64,000 nucleotides of DNA. Source: an uncultured Roseateles sp. GTDB lineage: Bacteria > Pseudomonadota > Gammaproteobacteria > Burkholderiales > Burkholderiaceae_C. Where the stretch lies: contig NZ_CAMFJS010000007.1 in assembly GCF_945956965.1 (NCBI RefSeq), forward strand, positions 62,001-126,000. The letters run 5' to 3'. Each line of letters opens with the position of its first letter. Position 1 is the stretch's first letter. Below, piece by piece: positions 34,350 through 44,139 of this stretch. A program made the translations under genes and the position numbers. A model generated the notes under the pieces. The model saw nothing but the letters and a program-made list of their open reading frames with translations. It searched no databases and was not told the origin of the DNA.

Positions 34350-36608
34350 ATGGCGCGCTTCATGAAGTTTTGGCGATTCGCTCGGTTCAAACAGATGTCG
34401 CTTGCACGTCAGTTGGCCGTGCAGATCGGTGCTGTCATCGTGCTTTTGCTGCTGTGCCTGGCGCTGATCGCGCAGCTGTCCATCGCCCGGCTGACTGCCG
34501 CCCAAGTGCCGTCCATCCTGGTGCGCAATGTGATGTTGCGGGCCACGCAACAGGGCCAGCTGTTCGCCCAGGCTCAGGCCAGTGTGGCGCGCCTGCACGC
34601 TGCCTGGCTGGAGCGCGCCGAGGCTTTGCCGCCCGCGCAGGCCGAGCGGCGTTTTGCCGAGTTGTTCGAGCGCTCGGCCGATGGCGTCTGGCGTGTCAAG
34701 CCGGCCCTGGTGGATGCCAAGCGCCGCCCCACCTTCTATTTGCAAAACGGCCAGGGCTTGAGCGCGGACGAGCGCCTGCGCGCCGTGGTCAGCCATGATT
34801 TGCTGGCTGAGCAAGGGCCGGCCCTGGTGCCACCCTTTTTCTCGGCCTATGTGGACTTTGTCGAAAAAGGCCTGATGGTCTTTTCCAACGGCATCGACTG
34901 GGGCGCCAGCGCCACGCCGGCCACCGACAATTTCGACTACCCCACCATGCAGGGCGCGGACCCGAAACGCAACCCGCGCCGCGAGCAGTTCTGGACCCCG
35001 GTCTATTTTGATGCGGAGGCCAAGACCTGGATGGTCTCGGTCATCGCGCCGCTGGACTGGCGCGGCCGCTGGGTCGGCACCGTCGGTCATGACATCAGCG
35101 TGGACACGTTGCTGAACGTGCCGCAAGACGCCGACAACGGCAGCAAGGCCATCATCCTCAGCCGTGACGGCCACCTGATTGCGCACCCCGATTTGCGCGA
35201 GCGCATTGCCCAGGCCCAAGGCCAGCTGGCGCTGGCGCAACTCAAGGACCCGGTGCTGGACATGGCCTACGCCATGATCCGCGCGCAGAGCGCTGAGCAG
35301 GGTCAGGCCTTGCGCTCGCCGGACGGTTCCCACTGGGTGGCCTGGGCGCCGATTGCCGGGCCGGACTGGTGGTCGGTGACCTTGCTGGAGAAAGCGCGCC
35401 TGGACCAGCGCGTGCGTGGCGCGGCTTACTGGATTCTGGGCTTCAGCCTGCTGGCGCTGGGCGTGACGCTGTGGACGGTGCAGCGTGTCATTCGCCGCCT
35501 GGTCAAGCAGCCTTTGGGGCGGCTCACCGGCGCGGTCGACACCTTGGCCGAGCAGTTGGCGCAGGGCCGCGAGCTGGAGCCGATGGAGGCCGGCTCGTCC
35601 AGCGATTTGCGGCAGCTGAGCTCGGCCTTTGATGCGCTGGGGGCGCAGTTGCTGGCGCGCCAGCGCGAAACGCAGTCGCAGGCGCAGGCGCTGCAGCATG
35701 AGGTCGCGGAACGCCGCCAAGCCGAAGGCGAAGTGCGCCAGCTCAATGCCACGCTGGAAGACCGGGTGGAGCAGCGCACCGCCGCGCTGGTGCAGGCGCA
35801 GGAAGAGTTGGTGCGCAAGGAAACGCTTGCTGGCCTAGGCTCGCTGGTGGCCGGCGTGGCGCATGAGTTGAACACGCCCATCGGCAATGGCCTGATGGCG
35901 GTGGACACCGCGCGCACGGCCGTGGCGGCCGCGTTGACGCAGTTGCAAGAGCAGGCGCAGGGCCTGCCGCTGCGCCGCAGCGCTTTGCAGGCCAATTTGC
36001 AGACGGTGGCGCAAGGCCTGGACCTGGCGCTAGGCAATCTGAGCCGCTCAGCCAGCTTGGTGCAAGACTTCAAGCAGGTCTCGGTGGACCGCGCCAGCCT
36101 GCAACGCCGACTCTTCGATTTGAAGGTGGTGTGTGATGAGGTGCTGCACCTGCTGCCCTACACCCTCAATGCCCGGCCTCAGGGCAAGTCCTTGCATAGC
36201 CGCGGGGTCTTGAAGGTGGAAGTGCCGGCGGATGTGCAGCTGGACAGCTATCCCGGTGCCTTCGGCCAGGTGCTGGGTAATCTGGTGGAGAACGCCTTTG
36301 TGCACGGCCTGGCCCATTGCCAGGCCGAAAGCGGGGGCGAGGTGCTGATCCGCCTGGAGTCGCTGAGCAATGAGGCCATCGTGCTCAGCGTCAGCGACAA
36401 CGGCGGCGGCATTCCGCTTTCGCATCAGTCCCAGGTGTTCAAGCCTTTCTTCACCACCAAGCTGGGCGAAGGTGGCAGCGGCCTGGGCCTGCATCTGGTC
36501 CATACCCTGGTGAGCAATGTGCTGGGCGGCAGCATCGAGCTGCGCAGCACGCCCGGCCAGGGCACCGTGTTCACGCTGACCTTGCCCCGGTGCGCGCCGC
36601 AGGCTTGA
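34350..36608 (+). CDS. dCache-type membrane sensor histidine kinase (orphan)
   Basis: 752 residues. A membrane helix (AVQIGAVIVLLLLCLALIAQ) and a large periplasmic double-Cache-like domain (about 50-345; SNGIDWGASATPATDN, GTVGHDISVDTLLN) come first. A second helix, a HAMP-like linker, a coiled coil (RQLNATLEDRVEQRTAALV), HisKA (His in VAGVAHELNTPIGNGL) and HATPase (NLVENAFVHGL, SDNGGGIPL, GGSGLGLHLVHTL) follow. No response regulator gene is adjacent, so the partner is elsewhere. Three in-frame ATGs (34350, 34362, 34395) compete and no ribosome site decides between them. Confidence 0.85.
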   Translation: MARFMKFWRFARFKQMSLARQLAVQIGAVIVLLLLCLALIAQLSIARLTAAQVPSILVRNVMLRATQQGQLFAQAQASVARLHAAWLERAEALPPAQAERRFAELFERSADGVWRVKPALVDAKRRPTFYLQNGQGLSADERLRAVVSHDLLAEQGPALVPPFFSAYVDFVEKGLMVFSNGIDWGASATPATDNFDYPTMQGADPKRNPRREQFWTPVYFDAEAKTWMVSVIAPLDWRGRWVGTVGHDISVDTLLNVPQDADNGSKAIILSRDGHLIAHPDLRERIAQAQGQLALAQLKDPVLDMAYAMIRAQSAEQGQALRSPDGSHWVAWAPIAGPDWWSVTLLEKARLDQRVRGAAYWILGFSLLALGVTLWTVQRVIRRLVKQPLGRLTGAVDTLAEQLAQGRELEPMEAGSSSDLRQLSSAFDALGAQLLARQRETQSQAQALQHEVAERRQAEGEVRQLNATLEDRVEQRTAALVQAQEELVRKETLAGLGSLVAGVAHELNTPIGNGLMAVDTARTAVAAALTQLQEQAQGLPLRRSALQANLQTVAQGLDLALGNLSRSASLVQDFKQVSVDRASLQRRLFDLKVVCDEVLHLLPYTLNARPQGKSLHSRGVLKVEVPADVQLDSYPGAFGQVLGNLVENAFVHGLAHCQAESGGEVLIRLESLSNEAIVLSVSDNGGGIPLSHQSQVFKPFFTTKLGEGGSGLGLHLVHTLVSNVLGGSIELRSTPGQGTVFTLTLPRCAPQA

Positions 36609-36651
36609 GGCGCGGCGTTTTCATGCACCGGTGTTGAGGGCTGCTGCCTGA

Positions 36652-38484
36652 CTACTTGACTTGGCGCGCCAGGCGCTGTTTGAGCTTGGCCTCCAGCAGT
36701 TCCAGCGGCAGGGCGCCGTCGCCCAGCACCTGTTCATGGAAGTCGGCATAAGAGAAGTCGGCGCCCAGGCGGGCCTGGGCCAGATCGCGCAGCTCGCGAA
36801 TCTTCAGCGCGCCGATCTTGTAGGCCAGGGCCTGGCCGGGCCAAGCCATATAGCGCTCGGTGGCGCGGCGGGCGTCGGCCTCGTCAATGCCTTCCGCGTC
36901 CATCATGTAGCGCATGCTTTGCTCACGCGTCCAGCCTTTGGCATGCAGGCCGGTGTCCGTCACCAGGCGCACGGCGCGGTGCAGGTCGGCGCTCAAGTGG
37001 CCCAGCAGAGCGTCGGCGTCATTGGCGTACAAGCCCATCTCATGGCCCAGCGATTCGGCGTACAGGGCCCAGCCCTCGACGTAGACATCGTTGCCGCTGT
37101 AGCGGCGGAAGCGTGGCAGGTCTGATTCGGCCTGCAGGGCGATCTGGAAGTGATGGCCGGGCTGGCCTTCGTGCAGGAACAAGCTGATCATGCCGGTGGT
37201 GGCGATGTCGCCCGGCGCGGTGATGACCTCAAAGAACACGCCAGGGCGTGAGCCATCGCTGGCGGCACTCATGTAATGGGCGCTGGCGGTGGCCTTGCTG
37301 ATCTCGGGCTCGGCGCGGATTTCCAGCGCCGCCTTGGGGCGCTGCTTGAACAGGCGCGGCAGTTGCGCCTCCACTTTTTGATTGATGGCGGCGTAGGCGG
37401 CCAGCACCTCGGCATCGGTCTTGAAGGGGCGCAGGGCAGGGCGCCGGTTGTACTCCGCCAGGAAGGCGCTCAGCGGCCCGCTGCCGCCCAGCTGGGGCTT
37501 GAGCTTGTCCATCTCCGCATGGATGCGGGCCACCTCAGCCAGGCCCAGCTGGTGGATGGCCTCGGGCGTCAGCGAGGTGGTGGTGGCCTCACGCACCCGC
37601 ATGGCGTACCAGGCCGCGCCATTGGGCAGGGCGCCCAAGCCGGCGCTGGCGCGGGTGTGGGGCAGATAGTCCTGCTGCAAGAAGCGCAGCAAGGCGCTCA
37701 TGGAGGGCTGCAGCTGCTCGCGCCAGGTCTTGCGGTAGGCCTGGCTCAGGCGCTGGCGCTGGGCAGGCGTGAAGTGGGCCGGGAACTGGCGCAGCGGCAG
37801 GGTGAAGGCGCTGTGCTCGACATCCGCCTCGGCCAGCGGGCGCAGGGTTTCGATGGCCCGCTCGGTCAGCGCGCGCGACTGCACGACGCCGCGGCGCATG
37901 CCCTCGCGCATATTCTCCATGGCCTGCGCATTCCAGGCCGGCAAAGCCTGCAAGCGCTTGAGGAAGTGGCGGTAATTGGTTTCGGTGGCCAAGACTTGCA
38001 CGCCTTGGCCGGTGCCCAGCTGGGCCAGGGTGACGGGCATGCCGCCGTAATGGTCGATGGGCAGCAGCTCGGCGGGGAATTCCAGTGCGGCCAGCCGCTC
38101 TTCGGCCTGGTGCCGCAACAGCGTCAGGCTGAGGCGTTCGGCCTCGGACAACTGGTCTTGCGGCAGGGTCTGCAACTCACGCAGCAATTGCTGCTGCAGC
38201 TGGCGGTCGCGGCGCAGATGCGCGGGGGCGATGTCGATGCTCAGCTTGTCGTCAAAGCGGGCCTCGCCCAGCAATTCACTGGCGCGCAAGGGGTCGAGCT
38301 GCAAGCTGGCCTCGAAATAGCGTTCTCCGATTTGCTGCAGCAATCGCGAGGGCGCTGAGGTGGCTGGCTTTGCCGCGGCGGCCGTGGCCGGCTGGGGTGG
38401 CTGAGCGGCATGGACGCTCAGGGCAGGGAGGGCGAGGGCGACTGCGAGAAAACGCTTCAGCATGGGCGAGTGTGTTGGCTGCAT
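36652..38484 (-). CDS. DUF885-family exported protein, putative metallopeptidase
   Basis: 610 residues; a signal peptide (MLKRFLAVALALPALSVHA, from an internal ATG at 38463 or with a 7-residue extension) precedes a large helical domain. The C-terminal third has the family's zinc-peptidase-like signature: LFLHEGQPGHHFQIAL (HExxxxHH) and about 35 residues later VEGWALYAESL, where the glutamate would be the third metal ligand. The protein is probably periplasmic and cleaves peptides; substrates are not known. It is divergent from the DUF2252 gene. Confidence 0.85.
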   Translation of the reverse strand: MQPTHSPMLKRFLAVALALPALSVHAAQPPQPATAAAAKPATSAPSRLLQQIGERYFEASLQLDPLRASELLGEARFDDKLSIDIAPAHLRRDRQLQQQLLRELQTLPQDQLSEAERLSLTLLRHQAEERLAALEFPAELLPIDHYGGMPVTLAQLGTGQGVQVLATETNYRHFLKRLQALPAWNAQAMENMREGMRRGVVQSRALTERAIETLRPLAEADVEHSAFTLPLRQFPAHFTPAQRQRLSQAYRKTWREQLQPSMSALLRFLQQDYLPHTRASAGLGALPNGAAWYAMRVREATTTSLTPEAIHQLGLAEVARIHAEMDKLKPQLGGSGPLSAFLAEYNRRPALRPFKTDAEVLAAYAAINQKVEAQLPRLFKQRPKAALEIRAEPEISKATASAHYMSAASDGSRPGVFFEVITAPGDIATTGMISLFLHEGQPGHHFQIALQAESDLPRFRRYSGNDVYVEGWALYAESLGHEMGLYANDADALLGHLSADLHRAVRLVTDTGLHAKGWTREQSMRYMMDAEGIDEADARRATERYMAWPGQALAYKIGALKIRELRDLAQARLGADFSYADFHEQVLGDGALPLELLEAKLKQRLARQVK

Positions 38485-38609
38485 CGGAAGGGAGGCATCC
38501 TAGCCGCTTTGCTGGCACGTGCTCCTGCCTCGCGAAGGCGCCGCCATGCGCGGGCGGACGGCAGCTATGCTTTGGCCTGCACAGGGCAGAGGAGAACAAA
38601 CGCAGCGCC

Positions 38610-39809
38610 ATGGATCCGATCGCAGCAATTCGCCATTTCAACCACGGCCGTGAACCCGAGCGTTTGCAGCTGAAGTACCAGCGCATGCGCGCCGACCCCT
38701 TCGCCTTTTTTCGCGGCAGCTGCCATTTGTTCTACGCGCAATTGCCGCCGGGCTTGCCGGCCGCGCCGCTGGCCTGGGCCTGCGGGGACTTGCATCTGGA
38801 AAACTTCGGCAGCTACAAGGGCGACACCCGCCTGGTCTATTTCGACTTGAACGATTTCGACGAAGCCGCCTTGGCCCCGGCCAGCTGGGACCTCCTGCGC
38901 TTTCTGGCCAGCTTGCGGCTGGGCCTGAGCAGCTTGGGCTTGGCGGCGGGGGATGCCGAGCCTTTGTCCGAAGGCTTTTTGTCGGCCTACGCGGCTGCCT
39001 TGGCCGAGGGCAAGGCCTACTGGATTGAAACCGAGACCGCCCAGGGCTTGATCGCTGATTTGCTGGGCCGCTTGGCAGGCCGCAAGCGCGCCGCCCATCT
39101 GAACAGCCGCAGCAGCGGTGAGGGCTTGCAGCGCCGCCTCAAGCTGGATGGCAAAAAAGTCTTGCCGGTGACCGAGGCGCAGCGCGCGGATGTGCAGGCC
39201 TTGATGCAGCAGTTCGCCAAGACCCAGGCCAAGCCGGCGTTCTTCGAGCTGCTGGATGTGGCGCGGCGCGTGGCGGGCACGGGTAGCCTGGGCCTGACGC
39301 GTTATGTGCTGCTGGTGGCGGGCAAGGGCGGCCCCGATGGGCAGTACCTGCTCGACCTGAAACAGGCCATGCCCTCGGCCTTGCACGCCTTGTCGCCCGC
39401 CACACAGCCGGCGTGGGGCGATGAGGCCCAGCGCGTCGTGGCCTTGCAGCGGCGCTTGCAGGCTGTGCCGGTGGCGTTTCTGCATCCCTTGTTGTTCAAG
39501 CAGCAGGCGTTTGTGCTGCGCGCCTTGCAGCCGACGGAAGACCGGGTCAGCTTGCACGCCGCGCAGCTGAAGACAGGTGAGCTGGCCATGCTGGTGGCGA
39601 ATCTGGGCCAGTTGCTGGCTTGGGCGCAGCTGCGCAGCGCGGGCCGGCAGGGCTCGGCCACGGCCGACGCCTTGATCGAGTTTGGCCAGGCCCGCCCGCA
39701 GTGGCAGCCGGCGCTGCTCAAGGCCGCCGCGGATTGCGCCGAGCAGGCGCTGCGCGATGCCGAGCAATTCAATCAAGCCTATGACCAGGGGGCGTTCAGC
39801 CATGCCTAG
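38610..39809 (+). CDS. DUF2252-family protein
   Basis: 399 residues. The family resembles aminoglycoside-phosphotransferase-like kinases: RMRADPFAFFRGSCHLFY near the start, then WACGDLHLENFGSYKG and YFDLNDFDEA, where the Asp and Asn residues could act in catalysis and metal binding. The real substrate is unknown. The ATG at 38610 is chosen because the family homology begins there; AGGAG is 14 bases upstream, somewhat far. The stop overlaps the start of the SulP gene by 8 bases, so the two are cotranscribed and perhaps functionally linked. Confidence 0.8.
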   Translation: MDPIAAIRHFNHGREPERLQLKYQRMRADPFAFFRGSCHLFYAQLPPGLPAAPLAWACGDLHLENFGSYKGDTRLVYFDLNDFDEAALAPASWDLLRFLASLRLGLSSLGLAAGDAEPLSEGFLSAYAAALAEGKAYWIETETAQGLIADLLGRLAGRKRAAHLNSRSSGEGLQRRLKLDGKKVLPVTEAQRADVQALMQQFAKTQAKPAFFELLDVARRVAGTGSLGLTRYVLLVAGKGGPDGQYLLDLKQAMPSALHALSPATQPAWGDEAQRVVALQRRLQAVPVAFLHPLLFKQQAFVLRALQPTEDRVSLHAAQLKTGELAMLVANLGQLLAWAQLRSAGRQGSATADALIEFGQARPQWQPALLKAAADCAEQALRDAEQFNQAYDQGAFSHA

Positions 39810-41532
39810 CGCGCCGCTCGTCTTGCCATCAACGCCGCCTGCCGCGGCCTCTCCTTCGCCCTCGCGTCGGCGTGATCTGGTGGCCGGCTTGTGCGTGGCC
39901 GGCCTGCTCTTGCCCGAGGCGGTGGCTTATGCGGGCCTCGCTCACTTGCCGGTGGCCCATGCCTTGACGGGTATTTTGGTGGGCTTGCTGCTGTATGCCT
40001 TGTTTGGCGGTAGCCGCTTTGCCATCGTCTCGCCCACCTCCTCCAGCGCCACTTTGGCGGCCGCCGCTGTGTTGACCATGCCCGGCTTCGCGGGCAAGGC
40101 CGAGCATGGGCACTATGTGCAGGCCTTGCTGGCACTGGTGCTCTTGGCGGGGCTGATTTTGTGCCTGCTGGCCTGGGCCAAGCAGGGGGCTTTGTCGGCC
40201 TTTGTGTCGCGGCCGGTCTTGCGCGGCTTTGCGTTTGCGCTGGCGGTGACCATCGTTATCAAGCAACTGCCCGATGCGCTGGGCCTGACCCTGCCCGCGG
40301 GCGTGCGCCACGATCCTTTGCAGATCTTGGCCTATGTGCTGAGCCACCCGCGGCAGTGGCATGGGCTCAGCGTCTGGGTGGCCTTGGCGGCGGGCGTGGG
40401 CCTGGCGCTGCTCAGGCCCTGGCCGCGTGTGCCGGCGGCCTTGGTGGTGATTGTGCTGGCCATCGCCGTGGCGGCAGGGCTGGACCTGCGCGCGCTTGGC
40501 GTGGCCGAGGTGGGCGCGGTGGATGCCTTGCGCTTTGCGCCCAGCCTGCCCGAGTTACCGGTGGCCGAATGGCTGCAACTGGCCGAGCTGGCTTTCGGCC
40601 TGGTGGTGCTGCTGTTTGCCGAGTCCTGGGGCAGCATGCGCACCCTGGCCTTGGCGCATGGGGACCGGCTGGAACCCAATCGCGAATTGCTGGTGCTGGG
40701 GGCATGCAATATCGGCTCGGCCCTGTTCCAGGGCATGCCGGTGGGTGCTGGCTTTTCGGCTTGCGCCGCCAATGCTGCAGCAGGGGCGACCAGCCGCCGG
40801 GCCGGCGTGGTGGCCTTGGGCGCCATCGTGCTGGTGCTGCTCTTCGCGCTGCCGGCCCTGCATTTCTTGCCCCGGCCGGTGCTGGCGGTGGCGGTGATCG
40901 GGGCGCTCTTCCATGCGCTCAATCCTGCGCCCTTGCTGGCGCTGTGGCGCATGAACCGCGACCGCACGCTGATGATCACGGCGGTGGCGGCGGTGATTCT
41001 GTTTGGCGTCTTGCACGGCATGTTGGCGGCGATTGCGCTCTCACTGGTGGATGCCTTGCGGCGCTTCAGCCAGCCGGTGGTGCATGAATTGGGCGAGCTG
41101 GACGACAGCCGCAACTATGTGATTCTGGGCGGCGGCGCCCAGCCAAAGCCTGGCCTCTTGGTGCTGCGCCCTGAGGAGCCGCTCTTCTTCGCCAGCGCCG
41201 AGCGGGTGGAGGCCGAGGTGATGGGCCGGGTGGCGCCGGGCGATGGCATAAGTACCGTGATCCTCAGCCTGGAGGAAAGCTCGGATCTGGACAGCACGGC
41301 GGTTGAATGCCTGCAGGAGCTGGATCAACGCCTGCGGGCTTGTGGCAAGACCCTGGTGCTGTCACGCGTGAAAGAGTCCGTGCGCGAGTTGCTGCACGGC
41401 TGGGACCCGCAAGGCTTGGGCGCGCCCGAGCGCATGTTCTGGAGCGTGGCCGATGCGGTGCAGGCGAGTTTGATGGCGGCGCCTGTCTCGCCTACGGCCT
41501 CTACGGCAGCCGCTGCCACTGCAAGCGGCTGA
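39802..41532 (+). CDS. SulP-family anion transporter with STAS domain
   Basis: 576 residues. The N-terminal transport domain has the SulP pattern of many helices (RRDLVAGLCVAGLLLPEAVAYAG, GGSRFAIVSPTSSSATL, GNIGSALFQGM-like ACNIGSALFQGMPVGAGFS), and residues from about 460 form a STAS domain (VILSLEESSDLDSTAVECLQ). Members carry sulfate, bicarbonate or dicarboxylates with sodium or protons. The ion cannot be told here; bicarbonate is possible, which would add a second carbon-uptake route beside the dab operon. The start overlaps the DUF2252 stop by 8 bases. Confidence 0.88.
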   Translation: MPSAPLVLPSTPPAAASPSPSRRRDLVAGLCVAGLLLPEAVAYAGLAHLPVAHALTGILVGLLLYALFGGSRFAIVSPTSSSATLAAAAVLTMPGFAGKAEHGHYVQALLALVLLAGLILCLLAWAKQGALSAFVSRPVLRGFAFALAVTIVIKQLPDALGLTLPAGVRHDPLQILAYVLSHPRQWHGLSVWVALAAGVGLALLRPWPRVPAALVVIVLAIAVAAGLDLRALGVAEVGAVDALRFAPSLPELPVAEWLQLAELAFGLVVLLFAESWGSMRTLALAHGDRLEPNRELLVLGACNIGSALFQGMPVGAGFSACAANAAAGATSRRAGVVALGAIVLVLLFALPALHFLPRPVLAVAVIGALFHALNPAPLLALWRMNRDRTLMITAVAAVILFGVLHGMLAAIALSLVDALRRFSQPVVHELGELDDSRNYVILGGGAQPKPGLLVLRPEEPLFFASAERVEAEVMGRVAPGDGISTVILSLEESSDLDSTAVECLQELDQRLRACGKTLVLSRVKESVRELLHGWDPQGLGAPERMFWSVADAVQASLMAAPVSPTASTAAAATASG

Positions 41533-41568
41533 AGCCGCCGGGCCGCTCTGGCCGATCTGGGCCTCGCC

Positions 41569-43110
41569 TCAGGCGTGCAGCTTGAAGCCGCTCACCAGGC
41601 CGGCCAGCTTCTTGGCCTGCTCGCGCAAGGACTCGGCGGCGGCTGCGCTTTCCTCCACCAAGGCCGCGTTTTGCTGCGTCATTTGATCCAGCTGGCCGAC
41701 CGAGCCGTTGACGGCGCCAATGCCTGAGCTTTGCTCCTCGGTGCTGGCGCGGATCTCGCTGATGATGTCGCTGACCTTGCCCACGCTGGCCACAATCTCG
41801 GTCATGGTGCTGCCGGCGGCTTGAACCAGGCGGGCGCCAACCTCGACCCGCTCGACGCTGGCGCCGATCAGGGCCTTGATCTCCCGCGCCGCCTCGGCCG
41901 AGCGTTGCGCCAGCGAGCGCACCTCGCCCGCCACCACCGCGAATCCGCGCCCTTGTTCGCCCGCGCGCGCCGCTTCCACGGCCGCATTCAGGGCCAGGAT
42001 ATTGGTCTGAAACGCGATGCCATCGATCACGCCGATGATCTCGCTGATCTTGCGCGAGCTGGTGTTGATCTCGTCCATGGTGGACACCACTTGCCCGACC
42101 ACCTCGCCGCCGCGCTGCGCCACATCGGCGGCGTTGCTGGCCAGTTGCTTGGCGGTGGCGGCGTTGTCGGCGCTGTGGCGCACGGTGCCGGTCAGCTCGG
42201 TCATGGCGGTAGCGGCTTGCTGCAGATTGGAGGCGGTTTGCTCGGTGCGCTGGCTCAGGTCCAGATTGCCGGAAGCGATCTCGGTGCTGGCGGTCTGAAT
42301 GCTGTCGGCACTCACGCGCACCTCACTCACCACGCGGTTGAGGCCGTCTTGCATGCTGCTGAGCGAGCGCTGCACCTCGCCGATTTCGTCCTGGCGGTTG
42401 ACCTCGATGGTGCGGCTGAGGTCGCCACCGCCAATGCGTTCAGCTTGGCGCGCCAAGCGGGTCAGCGGGGCGGTGATGGAGCGAACCAGAAAGTAGGTGG
42501 AAATCGCCAGGCCAATGACGATGGCGCTCATCACCCCTGACACCGTCCAGAGCGTGCGCATGCGGTCCGCCGCGGCGGTGTCCCGCACGGCTTGGGAGCG
42601 CTCGGTCTCCAGCTTGACGAAGGCCTGCTGGGCATCCAAGTAGGCGCTGACCGCTGGCAGCATGCGTGAGTTGAGGGCCGCCACGGCCGCTGGCAAATCG
42701 CCTGCCGCCTTGAGTTTGCTGACCTCGGTACGAACGTCGATATACGCACTGCGCCGCTGCGCGATCAAGGCCATGGCCGCCTTTTCGCCGGCATCGTCGG
42801 CCAAGGCTTCCAGTTGCTTTTGAATCTCGGAGATGGCCGCTGTGGTGCTGGCAATCTCGGGCTTGAAGGTGGCGGCCACATTGGGGTCGCTGCTCAGAAT
42901 GCCCGCCGTGGTGCGCACGGCATTGGTTTCGGTCAGGCCGCGCCAGCGCAGGGCCAGCTCAAACACCTGTTGCTGCTTTGCCTGCCCCGCGCTCACCTGG
43001 GCTTGCTGCGACTTGGCGCGCGCAAAGGTGGCGGCGATGATCAGCGCCACGATCAGGGCCAGGGCGATGATGGGCAGCCACAACTTGGTCTTGATGGAGA
43101 GTGAGGTCAT
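41569..43110 (-). CDS. Methyl-accepting chemotaxis protein
   Basis: 513 residues. A helix near the N-terminus (LWLPIIALALIVALIIAATF), a four-helix-bundle periplasmic sensor (about 40-190), a second helix (TLWTVSGVMSAIVIGLAIST) and HAMP are followed by the signalling coiled coil. The hairpin tip reads IGVIDGIAFQTNILALNAAV with EAARAGEQGRGFAVVA, the class-typical CheA/CheW contact. No CheR-docking pentapeptide is seen at the C-terminus (GFKLHA). The ATG at 43110 has GGAAGG before it; the longer frame to 43203 is not supported. The ligand is unknown. Confidence 0.92.
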   Translation of the reverse strand: MTSLSIKTKLWLPIIALALIVALIIAATFARAKSQQAQVSAGQAKQQQVFELALRWRGLTETNAVRTTAGILSSDPNVAATFKPEIASTTAAISEIQKQLEALADDAGEKAAMALIAQRRSAYIDVRTEVSKLKAAGDLPAAVAALNSRMLPAVSAYLDAQQAFVKLETERSQAVRDTAAADRMRTLWTVSGVMSAIVIGLAISTYFLVRSITAPLTRLARQAERIGGGDLSRTIEVNRQDEIGEVQRSLSSMQDGLNRVVSEVRVSADSIQTASTEIASGNLDLSQRTEQTASNLQQAATAMTELTGTVRHSADNAATAKQLASNAADVAQRGGEVVGQVVSTMDEINTSSRKISEIIGVIDGIAFQTNILALNAAVEAARAGEQGRGFAVVAGEVRSLAQRSAEAAREIKALIGASVERVEVGARLVQAAGSTMTEIVASVGKVSDIISEIRASTEEQSSGIGAVNGSVGQLDQMTQQNAALVEESAAAAESLREQAKKLAGLVSGFKLHA

Positions 43111-43304
43111 GAGTGAGCCTTCCAACTGAGACAACAGAAATGGGCGAATGCGGCGGGAGCGCGCGGCTGCATCCGGCGCGTCGGCAGGGCCGTCGCAGGA
43201 CATCTTCTGACGCTATCGGCGGCGCGCACCAAAACTGAACTCGGGTGTTCAGCCTGCGCTTGCTGTTAGGCTGAGCACCCTTGCCAGCAATTTGACTTGC
43301 GACC

Positions 43305-44084
43305 ATGAGCTTTTTGGCCATCGACATCGGTAATACCCGCCTCAAGTGGGCACTGTACGCTTCGCCCCAACCGGGCGCAGCTTTGCTGGCGCATGGGGCA
43401 GTATTCCTTGAAAACATCGAGCAATTGGCCGACAGTGACTGGCGCGACCTGCCCGCGCCGCACAGCGTGCTGGGCTGCAATGTGGCGGGTGACGCGATGC
43501 GCCGGCGGGTCGAGGAGCAGTTGGAGCTCTGGGAAGTGGAGCCCCGCTGGGTGGTGGCCAGCAGCCATGCCGGTGGCGTCAGCAATGGCTACGACTTCCC
43601 CGGACGGCTGGGCGTGGACCGCTTTGTGGCCCTGATCGGCGCGCGCTGGCATGTGCTGAACCGCTGCGGCGCCGAGGCCCCGCCCCGCGCCGCCCTGGTG
43701 GTGATGGTTGGCACGGCGGTGACCGTGGATGCGCTGGACGAAACCGGCCGCTTCCTCGGCGGCTTGATCCTGCCCGGCCACGGCATCATGTTGCGCGCCT
43801 TGGAAGGCGGCACCGCCGGCCTGCGCGTGCCCACCGGCGAGGTGCGCGACTTCCCTACCAACACCTCCGACGCCCTGACCAGTGGCGGCACTTACGCCAT
43901 CACCGGCGCCATCGAGCGCATGCACCGCCATCTGCAAAAGCGCGTCGGCCATGTGCCGCTCACGCTGATGACCGGCGGCGCCGGCTGGAAGGTGTCACCA
44001 ACGCTGGAGATCGCGCATGAGTTGGTGGACTCGCTGATCTTCGAGGGCATGCTGGCCCTGCAATCACACCGCTTGGCCTTGTAA
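43305..44084 (+). CDS. coaX: Type III pantothenate kinase
   Basis: 259 residues. The phosphate-binding loop [38 protein letters not shown] and [13 protein letters not shown] identify CoaX, which phosphorylates pantothenate as the first step of coenzyme A synthesis and is not feedback-inhibited by CoA. The loop Asp-X-Gly-Thr of other phyla is Met-Val-Gly-Thr here, a form I associate with beta-proteobacterial enzymes. Cytoplasmic. It is convergent with the potassium-channel gene. Confidence 0.92.
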   Translation: MSFLAIDIGNTRLKWALYASPQPGAALLAHGAVFLENIEQLADSDWRDLPAPHSVLGCNVAGDAMRRRVEEQLELWEVEPRWVVASSHAGGVSNGYDFPGRLGVDRFVALIGARWHVLNRCGAEAPPRAALVVMVGTAVTVDALDETGRFLGGLILPGHGIMLRALEGGTAGLRVPTGEVRDFPTNTSDALTSGGTYAITGAIERMHRHLQKRVGHVPLTLMTGGAGWKVSPTLEIAHELVDSLIFEGMLALQSHRLAL

Positions 44085-44139
44085 GGCGTCGCGCCACTGC
44101 GCCTTTGCCTTTCATGGCCGTGAGCCGGCCATCGCCGGC

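Noticed and set aside
43235..43252. CTGAAC/GTTCAG inverted repeat upstream of coaX as terminator
   Set aside because: It lies upstream of both adjoining genes, six-base stem only; no transcript would end there.
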